The notes below the pieces were generated by a model. It was given only the letters and a program-made list of their open reading frames with translations. It did no database searches and was not told the DNA's origin. A stretch of 64,000 bases of DNA from Coriobacteriia bacterium. GTDB lineage: Bacteria > Actinomycetota > Coriobacteriia > Anaerosomatales > JAAXUF01. Made by a program: the position numbers and the translations under genes. Location: positions 248,001 to 312,000 of the forward strand of contig JAAXUF010000001.1 of assembly GCA_013336165.1 (NCBI GenBank), read 5' to 3'. Shown here piece by piece: positions 36,389 through 42,838 of this stretch (the stretch's first letter is position 1; every line of letters starts with the position of its first letter).

Positions 36389-38557
36389 CTAGCCTTTCAG
36401 GTACTTAATCGCGCTGGTGGTCGCTACATAACCTGAGACCGTGTTGTGCCACGAAGTCAGGCCGCCGATGTCCGGATAGGACCTCCCGAACCAACCGCAC
36501 GAAACATCGCCTGCGGCATAGAGCCCAGGGAGCGGGGATCCGTTATCCTTGCACACTTCGTAGTCCGCTGTCATGAGGAGCCCGCCGAAGCTTCCAAGGC
36601 AGCGTGGGCGCAACTCCACGGCGTAGAACGGACCCGTCTCGATCGTGTACTTCAAATAGGCTGGATCCCTGTAGTAGTCCGGATCGACCTTCGCGTTGAT
36701 GATCGCGTTATACTTTGCGACCTCTTCTTTGGCCACCTTAGAATTCCAGCCGGTCTTTGCCGCGAGCGCCTCGATGGTGTCGGCCTTGTAGACAAATCCG
36801 GTCTTCTCGCCGTCGGAGAGCTGCTTTGCAAGATTCGTAAGCGGTGTTCCAACAGCTATGCCGCGCCACGGCTTGACCAAGGTCCCGCTCTTGATCATCG
36901 CGTCGACGGTTGCTTGGTCAAGAACATTGAATCCCTTTTGTGCGAACAACATGACGTTGCCGCCTGGAGTCGCACCAAAGGCCTTCGTCTCGTCGCACCA
37001 GCGTCTTCCTTCGCGGTTGAGCCAGAGCAGAGGAATGTTTCCGAGGCTGGCCACATCGTCCGTCGCTTCGACCGTTGAAATGCCGGCCAACTTCGCCGTG
37101 AGCGGAAGTGTATGGTTGTGGCCGTGTACGCCAAACATAGCTTTGGTTGCACCCGCGTTCCACGCGGCCCACAGCCCGGCGCCATCATCGGAAGATATCG
37201 CGCAGTTCTCCATGGTGGGGGGGTAGTCGGGGAACATGTCGATCATCATCTGCTGGTTCGCGCACGCGCCGCCGGAGCACAGAACGACCGCTTTCGTCTT
37301 GATCGTCAAGTGGCTGCCGTCCTTGCGCGTCGCAACAACCCCGGATATCTTCCCGGCATCGTCTACAAGCAGCTTGTCGACACGATGGTTCCGCAGGGTC
37401 TGAGAGCCGAGACTGGCGGCTTTCGCATGAAGACCCTGGAAACGCTCGCCTTTGATCGGAGGCGTGATGCCAGTGGCGCTGGCAACCTTGAGCGTCATAC
37501 CGGCATCAGCAAGCATGTCGACCATCGGGCCGGTAGCCCGACAGGCATTCTGGATCATCTTCTCGTTCGCCTGATACACAACCGAAGTGAAGTACGAGAT
37601 CGTCTGTTCCTTGATCTTCTGTTCGACAGCCGCATCCGTGATGTTGAGCGCTGTCTTCTGCATTTTTGATCCGAACCAGCTCATCGAAGCGAACCCAGAG
37701 ATCTCGCCCATTCCTCCTACTACGGGCGCCGACTCTACGCAGATCGCCTTGAGTCCAGAGGTCGCAGCGCGCGTCAGCGCAACGGAGCCGGAAGTCCCGC
37801 CGCCCACGATGACGATATCGGCAGTTGTCTCTTCGTCTTTGGCAACCGTGGGATTCGAAAGAAGCGGGCGCTTCAGACCGGCGGGATCTCCCCCAGCCTG
37901 TTTGACGCAATCGGCAACCCCACTCATGATCGCCCGGGACGAATAAGTCGCCGTGGTCACTGAGTCGACGCCCAGAGACTGATCGGCAATGATCTGCGCG
38001 CTCATCTGATTGAACGCGCCGTTGACGAGGCTCGGGGTCTCCGTGTGCGTGCCGAGTTCGATCTTGTCGATCTTGTTAGCCGAGAAGGTTACTTTGACGG
38101 TAACAGGACCCATGTGCCCCTTGTAGGTCGCGCTGTACGTCCCGGCCTTGTAGTTCTGCGCGGCAGGAGTAACCTTCACGGACACGCCGGCCTTGCTCAT
38201 GCAATAGGCAGTCGCCTTGAGAATCGCTACCGAGGTCAGCGTTGCGCCTGAAACCGCGTCGACCGCAAGACTGTTCTTCTCGACGATTGTCTTCGGCAGA
38301 CCTTCGAGCGCGAGACCTCCGATGCTCGGCGTCTCCAAAGGACCCGTGACTTTGAGGGACTTGATCGCTCCACTCTTGATGACCGCCGTTGCGGTGATGT
38401 CGCCATGGCACCCTTTTGCTGATGCCGTGTAGGTATCCTTCGAATCGTCCGTGGAAGTAGAACTGCATCCCGTCAACGCGCCTACCGAGCCGATTGTCGC
38501 CACCCCGACTGCACCGAGAGCAGCGCCCTTTAGAAATGTTCTTCTGCTGACTTCCAT
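36389..38557 (-). CDS. Tat-exported FMN/FAD-binding fumarate reductase-like flavoprotein
   Basis: 722 residues. Tat signal SRRTFLKG at residues 4-11 with lipobox LTGC (Cys31), so probably an exported lipoprotein. Two tandem FMN-binding domains follow. The first carries a covalent-flavin motif DAVSGAT at 100-106; in the second the equivalent is DSVTTAT at 198-204, lacking Gly. From about 245 a FAD_binding_2 domain (IVIVGGGTSG; GLYAAGDVSCGWFG) like flavocytochrome c fumarate reductases and the substrate-specific reductases of Eggerthella. The ATG has AAGGAGG 5 nt upstream. No haem motif (CXXCH) is present. Electron donor and acceptor are unknown; flavinylation would need ApbE, not seen here. 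Confidence 0.92.
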   Translation of the reverse strand: MEVSRRTFLKGAALGAVGVATIGSVGALTGCSSTSTDDSKDTYTASAKGCHGDITATAVIKSGAIKSLKVTGPLETPSIGGLALEGLPKTIVEKNSLAVDAVSGATLTSVAILKATAYCMSKAGVSVKVTPAAQNYKAGTYSATYKGHMGPVTVKVTFSANKIDKIELGTHTETPSLVNGAFNQMSAQIIADQSLGVDSVTTATYSSRAIMSGVADCVKQAGGDPAGLKRPLLSNPTVAKDEETTADIVIVGGGTSGSVALTRAATSGLKAICVESAPVVGGMGEISGFASMSWFGSKMQKTALNITDAAVEQKIKEQTISYFTSVVYQANEKMIQNACRATGPMVDMLADAGMTLKVASATGITPPIKGERFQGLHAKAASLGSQTLRNHRVDKLLVDDAGKISGVVATRKDGSHLTIKTKAVVLCSGGACANQQMMIDMFPDYPPTMENCAISSDDGAGLWAAWNAGATKAMFGVHGHNHTLPLTAKLAGISTVEATDDVASLGNIPLLWLNREGRRWCDETKAFGATPGGNVMLFAQKGFNVLDQATVDAMIKSGTLVKPWRGIAVGTPLTNLAKQLSDGEKTGFVYKADTIEALAAKTGWNSKVAKEEVAKYNAIINAKVDPDYYRDPAYLKYTIETGPFYAVELRPRCLGSFGGLLMTADYEVCKDNGSPLPGLYAAGDVSCGWFGRSYPDIGGLTSWHNTVSGYVATTSAIKYLKG

Positions 38558-38607
38558 TCTTCCTCCTTCTCCTACGTCCGTAGGGACATTCCGTCGTCCC
38601 GAGATTG

Positions 38608-38687
38608 ATGCTACGGCGAATGTCGATGCGATAGGTGGTAATCCCAGGGGTATTGCGGAGGCTGATTAGGGGTGTTTTTGTACCCCT
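38608..38687 (-). promoter_or_regulatory. Reductase promoter region with AGGGGT repeats
   Basis: On the minus strand TAGCAT (38608-38613) is a plausible -10 box about 50 bp before the ATG, with no good -35. Upstream are three copies of AGGGGT: an inverted pair AGGGGT-8-ACCCCT (38668-38687) and a single copy (38646-38651). Relative to the predicted start they lie near -47 and -76, fitting an activator-dependent promoter. The adjacent LuxR regulator is the natural candidate. Confidence 0.45.
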
Positions 38688-38951
38688 CCGCCTCACGCGC
38701 ATCATCGCGACACATGGTTCTTCGACTGAAGAACTGGGCGTCTGACGGCAAAGACCAATCCATCACATGAAACGCGCGTCAGACTAGATGCAAGTCTGCG
38801 CCGCGTTTCCTAAGGAAAGCGACTGTCCACGTGGATCCACGGTCGAGAGTACGTAGAAAGCCGACCCCTCTTCGAGATCGGCTTCAGATTAGTGCATGTG
38901 GGACTATCAGGTTCTGATGCAAACCGAGTGAACGGTTTGAGTAAGGTCGTG
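38688..38951. other. Non-coding stretch with small hairpins
   Basis: No credible gene. It contains several inverted repeats: GTTCTTC-4-GAAGAAC (38717-38734), AAGCCGA-13-TCGGCTT (38858-38884), CAAACCG-6-CGGTTTG (38920-38939), and the palindrome GTGGATCCAC (38831-38840). It lies just outside the left island repeat and could be the scar of older insertions. Confidence 0.4.
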
Positions 38952-38976
38952 ATGGTGGAGCCTAGGGGGATCGAAC
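38952..38976. repeat. Left attachment repeat (tRNA-Ala 3' fragment)
   Basis: 25 bp identical to 42706-42730, the acceptor stem/T-arm end of tRNA-Ala(GGC) including CCA. Identity stops after ATCGAAC on one side, as expected for a tyrosine-recombinase crossover core. Confidence 0.85.
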
Positions 38977-39114
38977 TCGTCAGTAGTGCTTTCAGACACT
39001 CTCGTGTGGTACCGCACGGAACGACGTTCGCGCAGTTCAGAGGCCGTTTTCCGCCCAATTCACATTCTGTCAGTCTCACATGGTTTCGAGGCATTTCAGA
39101 GCGTTATTCGAGTG

Positions 39115-39138
39115 CATGGCGACGGAATGGCGACGGAA
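39115..39138. repeat. Left arm repeat, tandem TGGCGACGGAA
   Basis: A 24-bp sequence made of CA plus two tandem copies of the 11-mer TGGCGACGGAA, identical to 42594-42617. It lies 138 bp inside the left attachment repeat and is in the same orientation as the right copy; a candidate integrase arm-binding site. Confidence 0.7.
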
Positions 39139-39322
39139 AGCGGCGGCCGCGTACTAGCTTCTGGCGTGGCCACGCAATGACCCACGTACGCGCGGAAGGC
39201 CGACCGGCGTCAAAGACAGGAGCGCCCCGTGAGTGCTAGGTTGACAACTCCCCGGGCGAACGCCCGCCTGCGCCGTGAGCGTTGGAAGCGACGCAGTTCG
39301 CCGAAACCTAGGCGTGGTATCG

Positions 39323-39351
39323 TTGACAAAGGCGGGGATCACGGGTATACC
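39323..39351 (+). promoter_or_regulatory. Promoter of the NYN nuclease leader
   Basis: TTGACA (39323-39328), 17-bp spacer, TATACC (39346-39351): a near-consensus sigma-70 promoter. Transcription would start near 39358, about 70 nt before the nuclease ATG. A second TTGACA at 39241 has no matching -10. Confidence 0.75.
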
Positions 39352-39365
39352 TTGGTTAACTTCCT

Positions 39366-39411
39366 CTGAGATGCGTCTCAGGGCGTAGGAACCGCCTTCG
39401 GGCGGTTTCTG
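39366..39411 (+). terminator. Leader hairpin and UUCG terminator before the NYN gene
   Basis: Two stem-loops in the leader. The first is CTGAGA-TGCG-TCTCAG (39366-39381). The second is AACCGCC-TTCG-GGCGGTT (39390-39407), a 7-bp stem capped by a cUUCGg tetraloop and followed by TTTCT, a compact intrinsic terminator. It ends about 20 nt before the ATG of the NYN gene, so the promoter either makes a short RNA of about 50 nt or is attenuated. Confidence 0.65.
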
Positions 39412-39429
39412 CATTCTAGGGGGAAGTTC

Positions 39430-40113
39430 ATGGATGAGCCGGTGCGAGTTCGCGCAAGGGTCTACTTCGACGGGTTCAACTTCTACTACGGAGCGTTCGT
39501 GGACAAGAACGGTGGTCCGAGTCCTCGTGCAGCCTACAAATGGCTGGATCTCCGTCGATTCTGCGAGAACGTACTGCCGCGCACGTATGACATCGGTGTC
39601 ATAAGGTACTTCACCACCCCCTCGTTCGACGCTCCAGCCGGGAATGCTCGTACGCGGCAGTTCACGTACCTCAGTGCCCTCGAAGAGTACAGCGACATCA
39701 CCGTACACAGCGACAGCCACTTCGAACGTCGCACGAAAAAACGAAGGCTTGCCAATCCCGAGAACCATACGTGCGGGCGCGAAAAGGTCACGGTGTCGTA
39801 CTTGGAGGAGAAGGGCGCCGATGTGAACCTCGCGACCCATCTACTTCTCGACTGCTTCAATGAGGAGTTCGAGGTCGCTGTGATCGTCTCCGACGACTCG
39901 GATTTGCAGGGCACAGTCAATGCAGTGATCAGGAACTTCCATAAGGACGTTGTCGTGATCAACGTACGAAAGCGCACCAACAGCTATGACGGCGCCCTTG
40001 AAGTCTTCAAGGCAAGCAAGCCTGAATACTACACGAACAATCAGCTGCCGCTGGAAATCGCACTCTCCGGGGGCAAGACGCTACGCTGCCCCGTTGCTTG
40101 GGGCGGCCCTTGA
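39430..40113 (+). CDS. NYN-domain (PIN-like) nuclease
   Basis: 227 residues. The fold signature is clear: RVYFDGFNFYYG near residue 11 with the first Asp, EKGADVNLATHLLLD near 137 with the second acidic group, and VIVSDDSDL near 158 with the third. These give the metal site of NYN/PIN RNases. Between them is a basic stretch (ERRTKKRRLANP) that could bind nucleic acid. The ATG has AGGGGG 7 nt upstream. It is the only plus-strand cargo gene of the island and has its own promoter and a terminator-containing leader. Role unknown; RNA cleavage in defence or in element control is possible. Confidence 0.85.
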   Translation: MDEPVRVRARVYFDGFNFYYGAFVDKNGGPSPRAAYKWLDLRRFCENVLPRTYDIGVIRYFTTPSFDAPAGNARTRQFTYLSALEEYSDITVHSDSHFERRTKKRRLANPENHTCGREKVTVSYLEEKGADVNLATHLLLDCFNEEFEVAVIVSDDSDLQGTVNAVIRNFHKDVVVINVRKRTNSYDGALEVFKASKPEYYTNNQLPLEIALSGGKTLRCPVAWGGP

Positions 40114-40124
40114 CCTGAATGCTC

Positions 40125-40952
40125 CTAGAGGTCCGAGCAATCCCACCCCTGCGGCAACGCATCGATCAGAGGCGCCGGGTCGTACTTCAGACCAATGTCG
40201 CTCAAGGCGCCGAGCGTCGCGTGAGCGAACACGAGTGCCTGCAATGCCATTGAGGCGCTCTTGAATGCCGCATCATGACGATCCCGTACACACAGCCGCG
40301 AATCGTGCTTGACCAGGTAGTCGCTCGCCAGCCCCGGACTGCCGTGAGTATGCTCGCACAAATACTGATACCCCCGAAATAGGTCGAGAGTATCGGGGTA
40401 TTTCGCGTTTGCGATTTCGGCCGCTTGGCGGATTGTCTTGCGCGTCCAGCGATCCTTCAGCAGGTATCTGCCTGCCTTAGTCTTGCTCACCTTCTTGATG
40501 TCTTGCTGCGTCTTCTCTGCCGCAATCCTGCGCGCTTCCGCCCAATCGGCTTCGATCAGTCTCTCAAGGTCCTCGAAGTCGCATGGGATATCGGTCCCCT
40601 GAGGATCGTCTGTGACCATCTTGTACGCGTAATAGCGGCGCCGACTCCCATGCTGACGCCACTGCTCACAGAGAGCAACTGGATCTGTGGCGATGTATCT
40701 AACGTCTGCAACGTCCTGCAGCATGCTCCTCAGGAGTGACTGCGACTCTACCCCAAACGAGCTACGACATAGCAGTGCTACAGCCGAAAGAAGGCGAGAG
40801 GTGCGAACACCGTAGAACGCACACACCACCGCAGCTGAGGGGCCGTACGTCCCGAGCACCTCAATGCCTGCACCCAGCCCGGCGGTCAGCGCCCCCGCGC
40901 GTTCGGAGGCAGTAATCAGAACCAGCCGCCGCGTCTCCTCTTGTGTTGTCAC
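40125..40952 (-). CDS. Hypothetical protein, DUF5677-like
   Basis: 275 residues, largely helical and not clearly membrane-bound. Segments such as SQSLLRSMLQDVADVRYIA, ALCEQWRQHGSRRRYYAYK and YQYLCEHTHGSPG resemble DUF5677-type proteins, which are frequent in mobile and defence-associated islands; the match is by eye only. It lies tail to tail with the NYN gene (11-bp gap) and is last in the minus-strand cassette. Base composition is lower in GC than the housekeeping genes. No catalytic motif recognised. Confidence 0.65.
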   Translation of the reverse strand: MTTQEETRRLVLITASERAGALTAGLGAGIEVLGTYGPSAAVVCAFYGVRTSRLLSAVALLCRSSFGVESQSLLRSMLQDVADVRYIATDPVALCEQWRQHGSRRRYYAYKMVTDDPQGTDIPCDFEDLERLIEADWAEARRIAAEKTQQDIKKVSKTKAGRYLLKDRWTRKTIRQAAEIANAKYPDTLDLFRGYQYLCEHTHGSPGLASDYLVKHDSRLCVRDRHDAAFKSASMALQALVFAHATLGALSDIGLKYDPAPLIDALPQGWDCSDL

Positions 40953-41040
40953 TCAAACTCCTCTTCGAGACTAATCCAGGACGGACGATCATTCGAAGAG
41001 CACGACAAAGACTCCCGAGACACCGGTCCAAGAATCATCC

Positions 41041-41529
41041 TCACCTGAAGAGCCCCGTGCTTCGCTCCACGCGAACCGACACGCCCACATCGGCAAAATG
41101 CCTGCAGAGTCCGAACATCGTTTCGAGAAGACGCCCTGCGGCCTCGTCGGAGACTCTGCCCAACATGGAATCACGGTCAATCCGCACGGTCGTCTCCTCA
41201 GCGGCGCCGACACCGCACACGACGATGCTCAACTCCGTGACCGCAAGGCGATCCGACGCATTCGTGAAGTCGTAACGGCCATGATGCGGCATGTTGAGTT
41301 CAGCCCTGACGATGCGATCATTCGGCACGAACTCCACCGCATGTGTCCTGACTGCGCCGCCCCTGCTCTCCGATAGTAGCCATAGCCCCTCTTCAGTATC
41401 CGACAGCATCTTCAAGGGCTCGTTGTGCGCGCCTGATAGAGCGGTCCACGTCTTCGAATCAAGCCCTGCGAATTGGAGAAGCTGATCCGCATCGTCCCAG
41501 CCTGTGACCGCGCCCTGTGTTATCGACAT
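41041..41529 (-). CDS. Hypothetical protein of the island cassette
   Basis: 162 residues from the ATG at 41529, which follows GAGGGAGA closely; a TTG 9 codons earlier is possible. It is acidic, of mixed alpha/beta character by eye, with no Cys cluster, no membrane segment and no motif I recognise. The C-terminal part (FGLCRHFADVGVSVRVE) looks like a folded end. It lies between the zinc-ribbon gene (133-bp gap) and the DUF5677-like gene (88-bp gap), all on the minus strand. Function unknown. Confidence 0.6.
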   Translation of the reverse strand: MSITQGAVTGWDDADQLLQFAGLDSKTWTALSGAHNEPLKMLSDTEEGLWLLSESRGGAVRTHAVEFVPNDRIVRAELNMPHHGRYDFTNASDRLAVTELSIVVCGVGAAEETTVRIDRDSMLGRVSDEAAGRLLETMFGLCRHFADVGVSVRVERSTGLFR

Positions 41530-41662
41530 GTCTCCCTCATCCCTACTGTCTGCCAACCGCTCGTGCCCACACGATCGAAACCTACCTCAGAGCAATCATA
41601 GCGCGGACGACTGACATTCACGCATCCTTCCGCTCGACGGGCGGCGCAACGTCGGTCAGCCA

Positions 41663-41968
41663 TTAGTTGCGCAACGACGTCCTCTGGCGCTTAAGCCTTC
41701 CGTCGGCCCTCCGTGCATCGTTGTACGCACGGCTCTTGCACAGAGCAGAGCAGTATCTGATCTGGAGGTTCCCCGTGACCTTCCCGCCGCAATAGGCGCA
41801 CGCACGTTCGACGGACTGACGAACGGCTGTTAGTGCACGTTCGCGTCGCAGCTGCTCGCGCGTTTGCCACGTTCGCGCACACTCCGGTGAGCAAACCCTC
41901 GGAACGCCTCCACGAACGTCATGCGTGAACGTTCTTCCACAGACTCGACAAGTGAGTTCTCTGATCAT
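41663..41968 (-). CDS. Small double zinc-ribbon protein
   Basis: 101 residues with two Cys4 clusters: CRVCG...VCSPEC (about residues 7-30) and CAYCGG...YCSALC (about 57-77), the latter followed by a basic KSRAYNDARRADGR helix. This resembles the zinc ribbons of phage and mobile-element DNA-binding proteins. The basic tail suggests nucleic-acid binding, so a regulator of the cassette is plausible. The ATG has AGGAG 7 to 8 nt upstream. It follows the small 51-aa frame by 10 bp. Confidence 0.72.
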   Translation of the reverse strand: MIRELTCRVCGRTFTHDVRGGVPRVCSPECARTWQTREQLRRERALTAVRQSVERACAYCGGKVTGNLQIRYCSALCKSRAYNDARRADGRLKRQRTSLRN

Positions 41969-41978
41969 TTCTTGGCTC

Positions 41979-42134
41979 CTAAAGACGCTCTATCTCGTAC
42001 AGAGACGGAGAGATTCGGGCATTCGAGGCTCTGTGGGCACTGGAGCTGAAACGTTGTAACCCGTACAGAACCCTGCACGCACCACCTTCCAGGGCGGCAA
42101 GAGGGTATGGCACGGGAGGGATGGCCAGGGTCAT
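41979..42134 (-). CDS. Possible 51-residue protein
   Basis: A short frame starting MTLAIPPVPYPLAALEGGAC. The ATG overlaps the stop of the coiled-coil protein by 4 bp (ATGA) and has GGGAGAG at good spacing, which is why I list it. Composition is not convincing for a folded protein and nothing is recognised. It could equally be non-coding spacer. Confidence 0.3.
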   Translation of the reverse strand: MTLAIPPVPYPLAALEGGACRVLYGLQRFSSSAHRASNARISPSLYEIERL

Positions 42135-42298
42135 AAGGCACTCTCCCGGAGCACGCCGACGAGGCATTCGATCGCCTGCTTGAGTTCCTCGCACTCTTTG
42201 GTGTTGGCCTTCGCCCGCTTCTCCCAGAGTCGGCTGTAGTATGTGACGCGTTCGAGTTCAGCCTTGAGCGACTCGATCGTTTCGATCTGGTCGGTCAT
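42131..42298 (-). CDS. Small coiled-coil protein
   Basis: 55 residues: MTDQIETIESLKAELERVTYY onward, with a Leu-rich heptad-like pattern over residues 7-50, rich in Lys and Glu. It is typical in size and composition of small phage or integrative-element proteins. It is the first gene of the minus-strand cassette, starting beside the truncated integrase. Shine-Dalgarno weak. The open frame extends 44 codons upstream antisense to the integrase, which I regard as non-coding. Function unknown. Confidence 0.5.
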   Translation of the reverse strand: MTDQIETIESLKAELERVTYYSRLWEKRAKANTKECEELKQAIECLVGVLRESAL

Positions 42299-42301
42299 GC
42301 G

Positions 42302-42571
42302 ATACGCCCAACAACGGTCTCTCGCATGTTCCGAACGATGGTGGACAAGAACGGTTTGGAAGGCATCCGCTTCCATGATTGTCGGCATGCTCACGCGACG
42401 ATTCTTCTGCGCAATGGGGTACCGCCTCATGTCGTTCAGAACCGCCTAGGGCACTCTGACGTGGCGATCACGTTGCGCGTGTATTCGCACGTTCTGCCGC
42501 AACAAGAGCGCGATGCTGTGGACACCTTCGCCGCAGGCATTGAGCGCGCCGTGGCTGCTCAGAGAGGGTGA
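42302..42571 (+). pseudogene. 5'-truncated tyrosine integrase
   Basis: Only the C-terminal catalytic part remains, about 90 codons. Recognisable homology begins near RPTTVSRMFRTMV and covers box II, RFHDCRHAHATILL (His-x-x-Arg), the RLGHSD His and the catalytic Tyr in LRVYSHV. The N-terminal arm- and core-binding domains and the first catalytic Arg are missing; that DNA is occupied by the coiled-coil gene on the other strand. An ATG at 42326 could start an 81-aa fragment, but it cannot be an active recombinase. It sits next to tRNA-Ala, the expected place of the integrase. Confidence 0.85.
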
Positions 42572-42593
42572 CTGAAATCATGATATCGGCGTA

Positions 42594-42617
42594 CATGGCG
42601 ACGGAATGGCGACGGAA
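42594..42617. repeat. Right arm repeat, tandem TGGCGACGGAA
   Basis: Identical to 39115-39138, in the same orientation, 22 bp after the integrase remnant and 88 bp before the right attachment repeat. Candidate integrase arm-binding site. Confidence 0.7.
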
Positions 42618-42705
42618 GACAGTATCTGAGCCTCACGCTCAAGAGCGCGCTTCCCTCTTTACGCAGGTAAACCCGCCATTTTCACAGCGGGCCTACAGAA
42701 ATATC

Positions 42706-42730
42706 ATGGTGGAGCCTAGGGGGATCGAAC
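42706..42730. repeat. Right attachment repeat within tRNA-Ala
   Basis: The 3' 25 bp of the tRNA gene region (T-arm side, acceptor, discriminator and CCA, plus one base), identical to 38952-38976. It defines the right boundary of the island. Confidence 0.85.
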
Positions 42731-42782
42731 CCCTGACCTTCTGGCTGCCAGCCAGACGCTCTCCCAGCTGAGCTAAGGCCCC
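42707..42782 (-). tRNA. tRNA-Ala (anticodon GGC)
   Basis: 76 nt including encoded CCA. Acceptor GGGGCCT pairs with AGGCTCC (one G-U). D-arm GCTC/GAGC; the anticodon stem CTGGC/GCCAG holds loop TGGCAGC-type with GGC anticodon; the T-arm contains GGTTCGATCC. Discriminator A. GGC reads GCC and GCU alanine codons. Its 3' end served as the integration target of the island. Confidence 0.95.
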
Positions 42783-42838
42783 ACATCCGGGTGCGCCCTC
42801 AAGGCGCAGGGGCTAGTATACCAGCAGCTCAATACGGG

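Larger units (their letters stand above)
38952..42730. mobile_element. Remnant integrative island at tRNA-Ala(GGC)
   Basis: A 3.8-kb segment bounded by 25-bp direct repeats of the tRNA-Ala 3' end. The right copy is part of the intact tRNA gene, the left is a displaced fragment. Just inside each end is a 24-bp direct repeat (39115-39138 and 42594-42617) built from a tandem 11-mer. Next to the tRNA lies a truncated tyrosine integrase. Cargo: an NYN nuclease on the plus strand and five minus-strand genes, none of them housekeeping. No replication, transfer or phage structural genes are visible, so it is a cryptic or decayed element. Confidence 0.82.

Noticed and set aside
38952-38976. A second tRNA gene at the left island end
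   Set aside because: Only the 25-nt 3' part matches tRNA-Ala; the sequence beyond it cannot form the anticodon or D-arm.
38952-42730. Insertion sequence or transposon
   Set aside because: No transposase and no terminal inverted repeats; direct repeats match a tRNA 3' end, pointing to site-specific integration.
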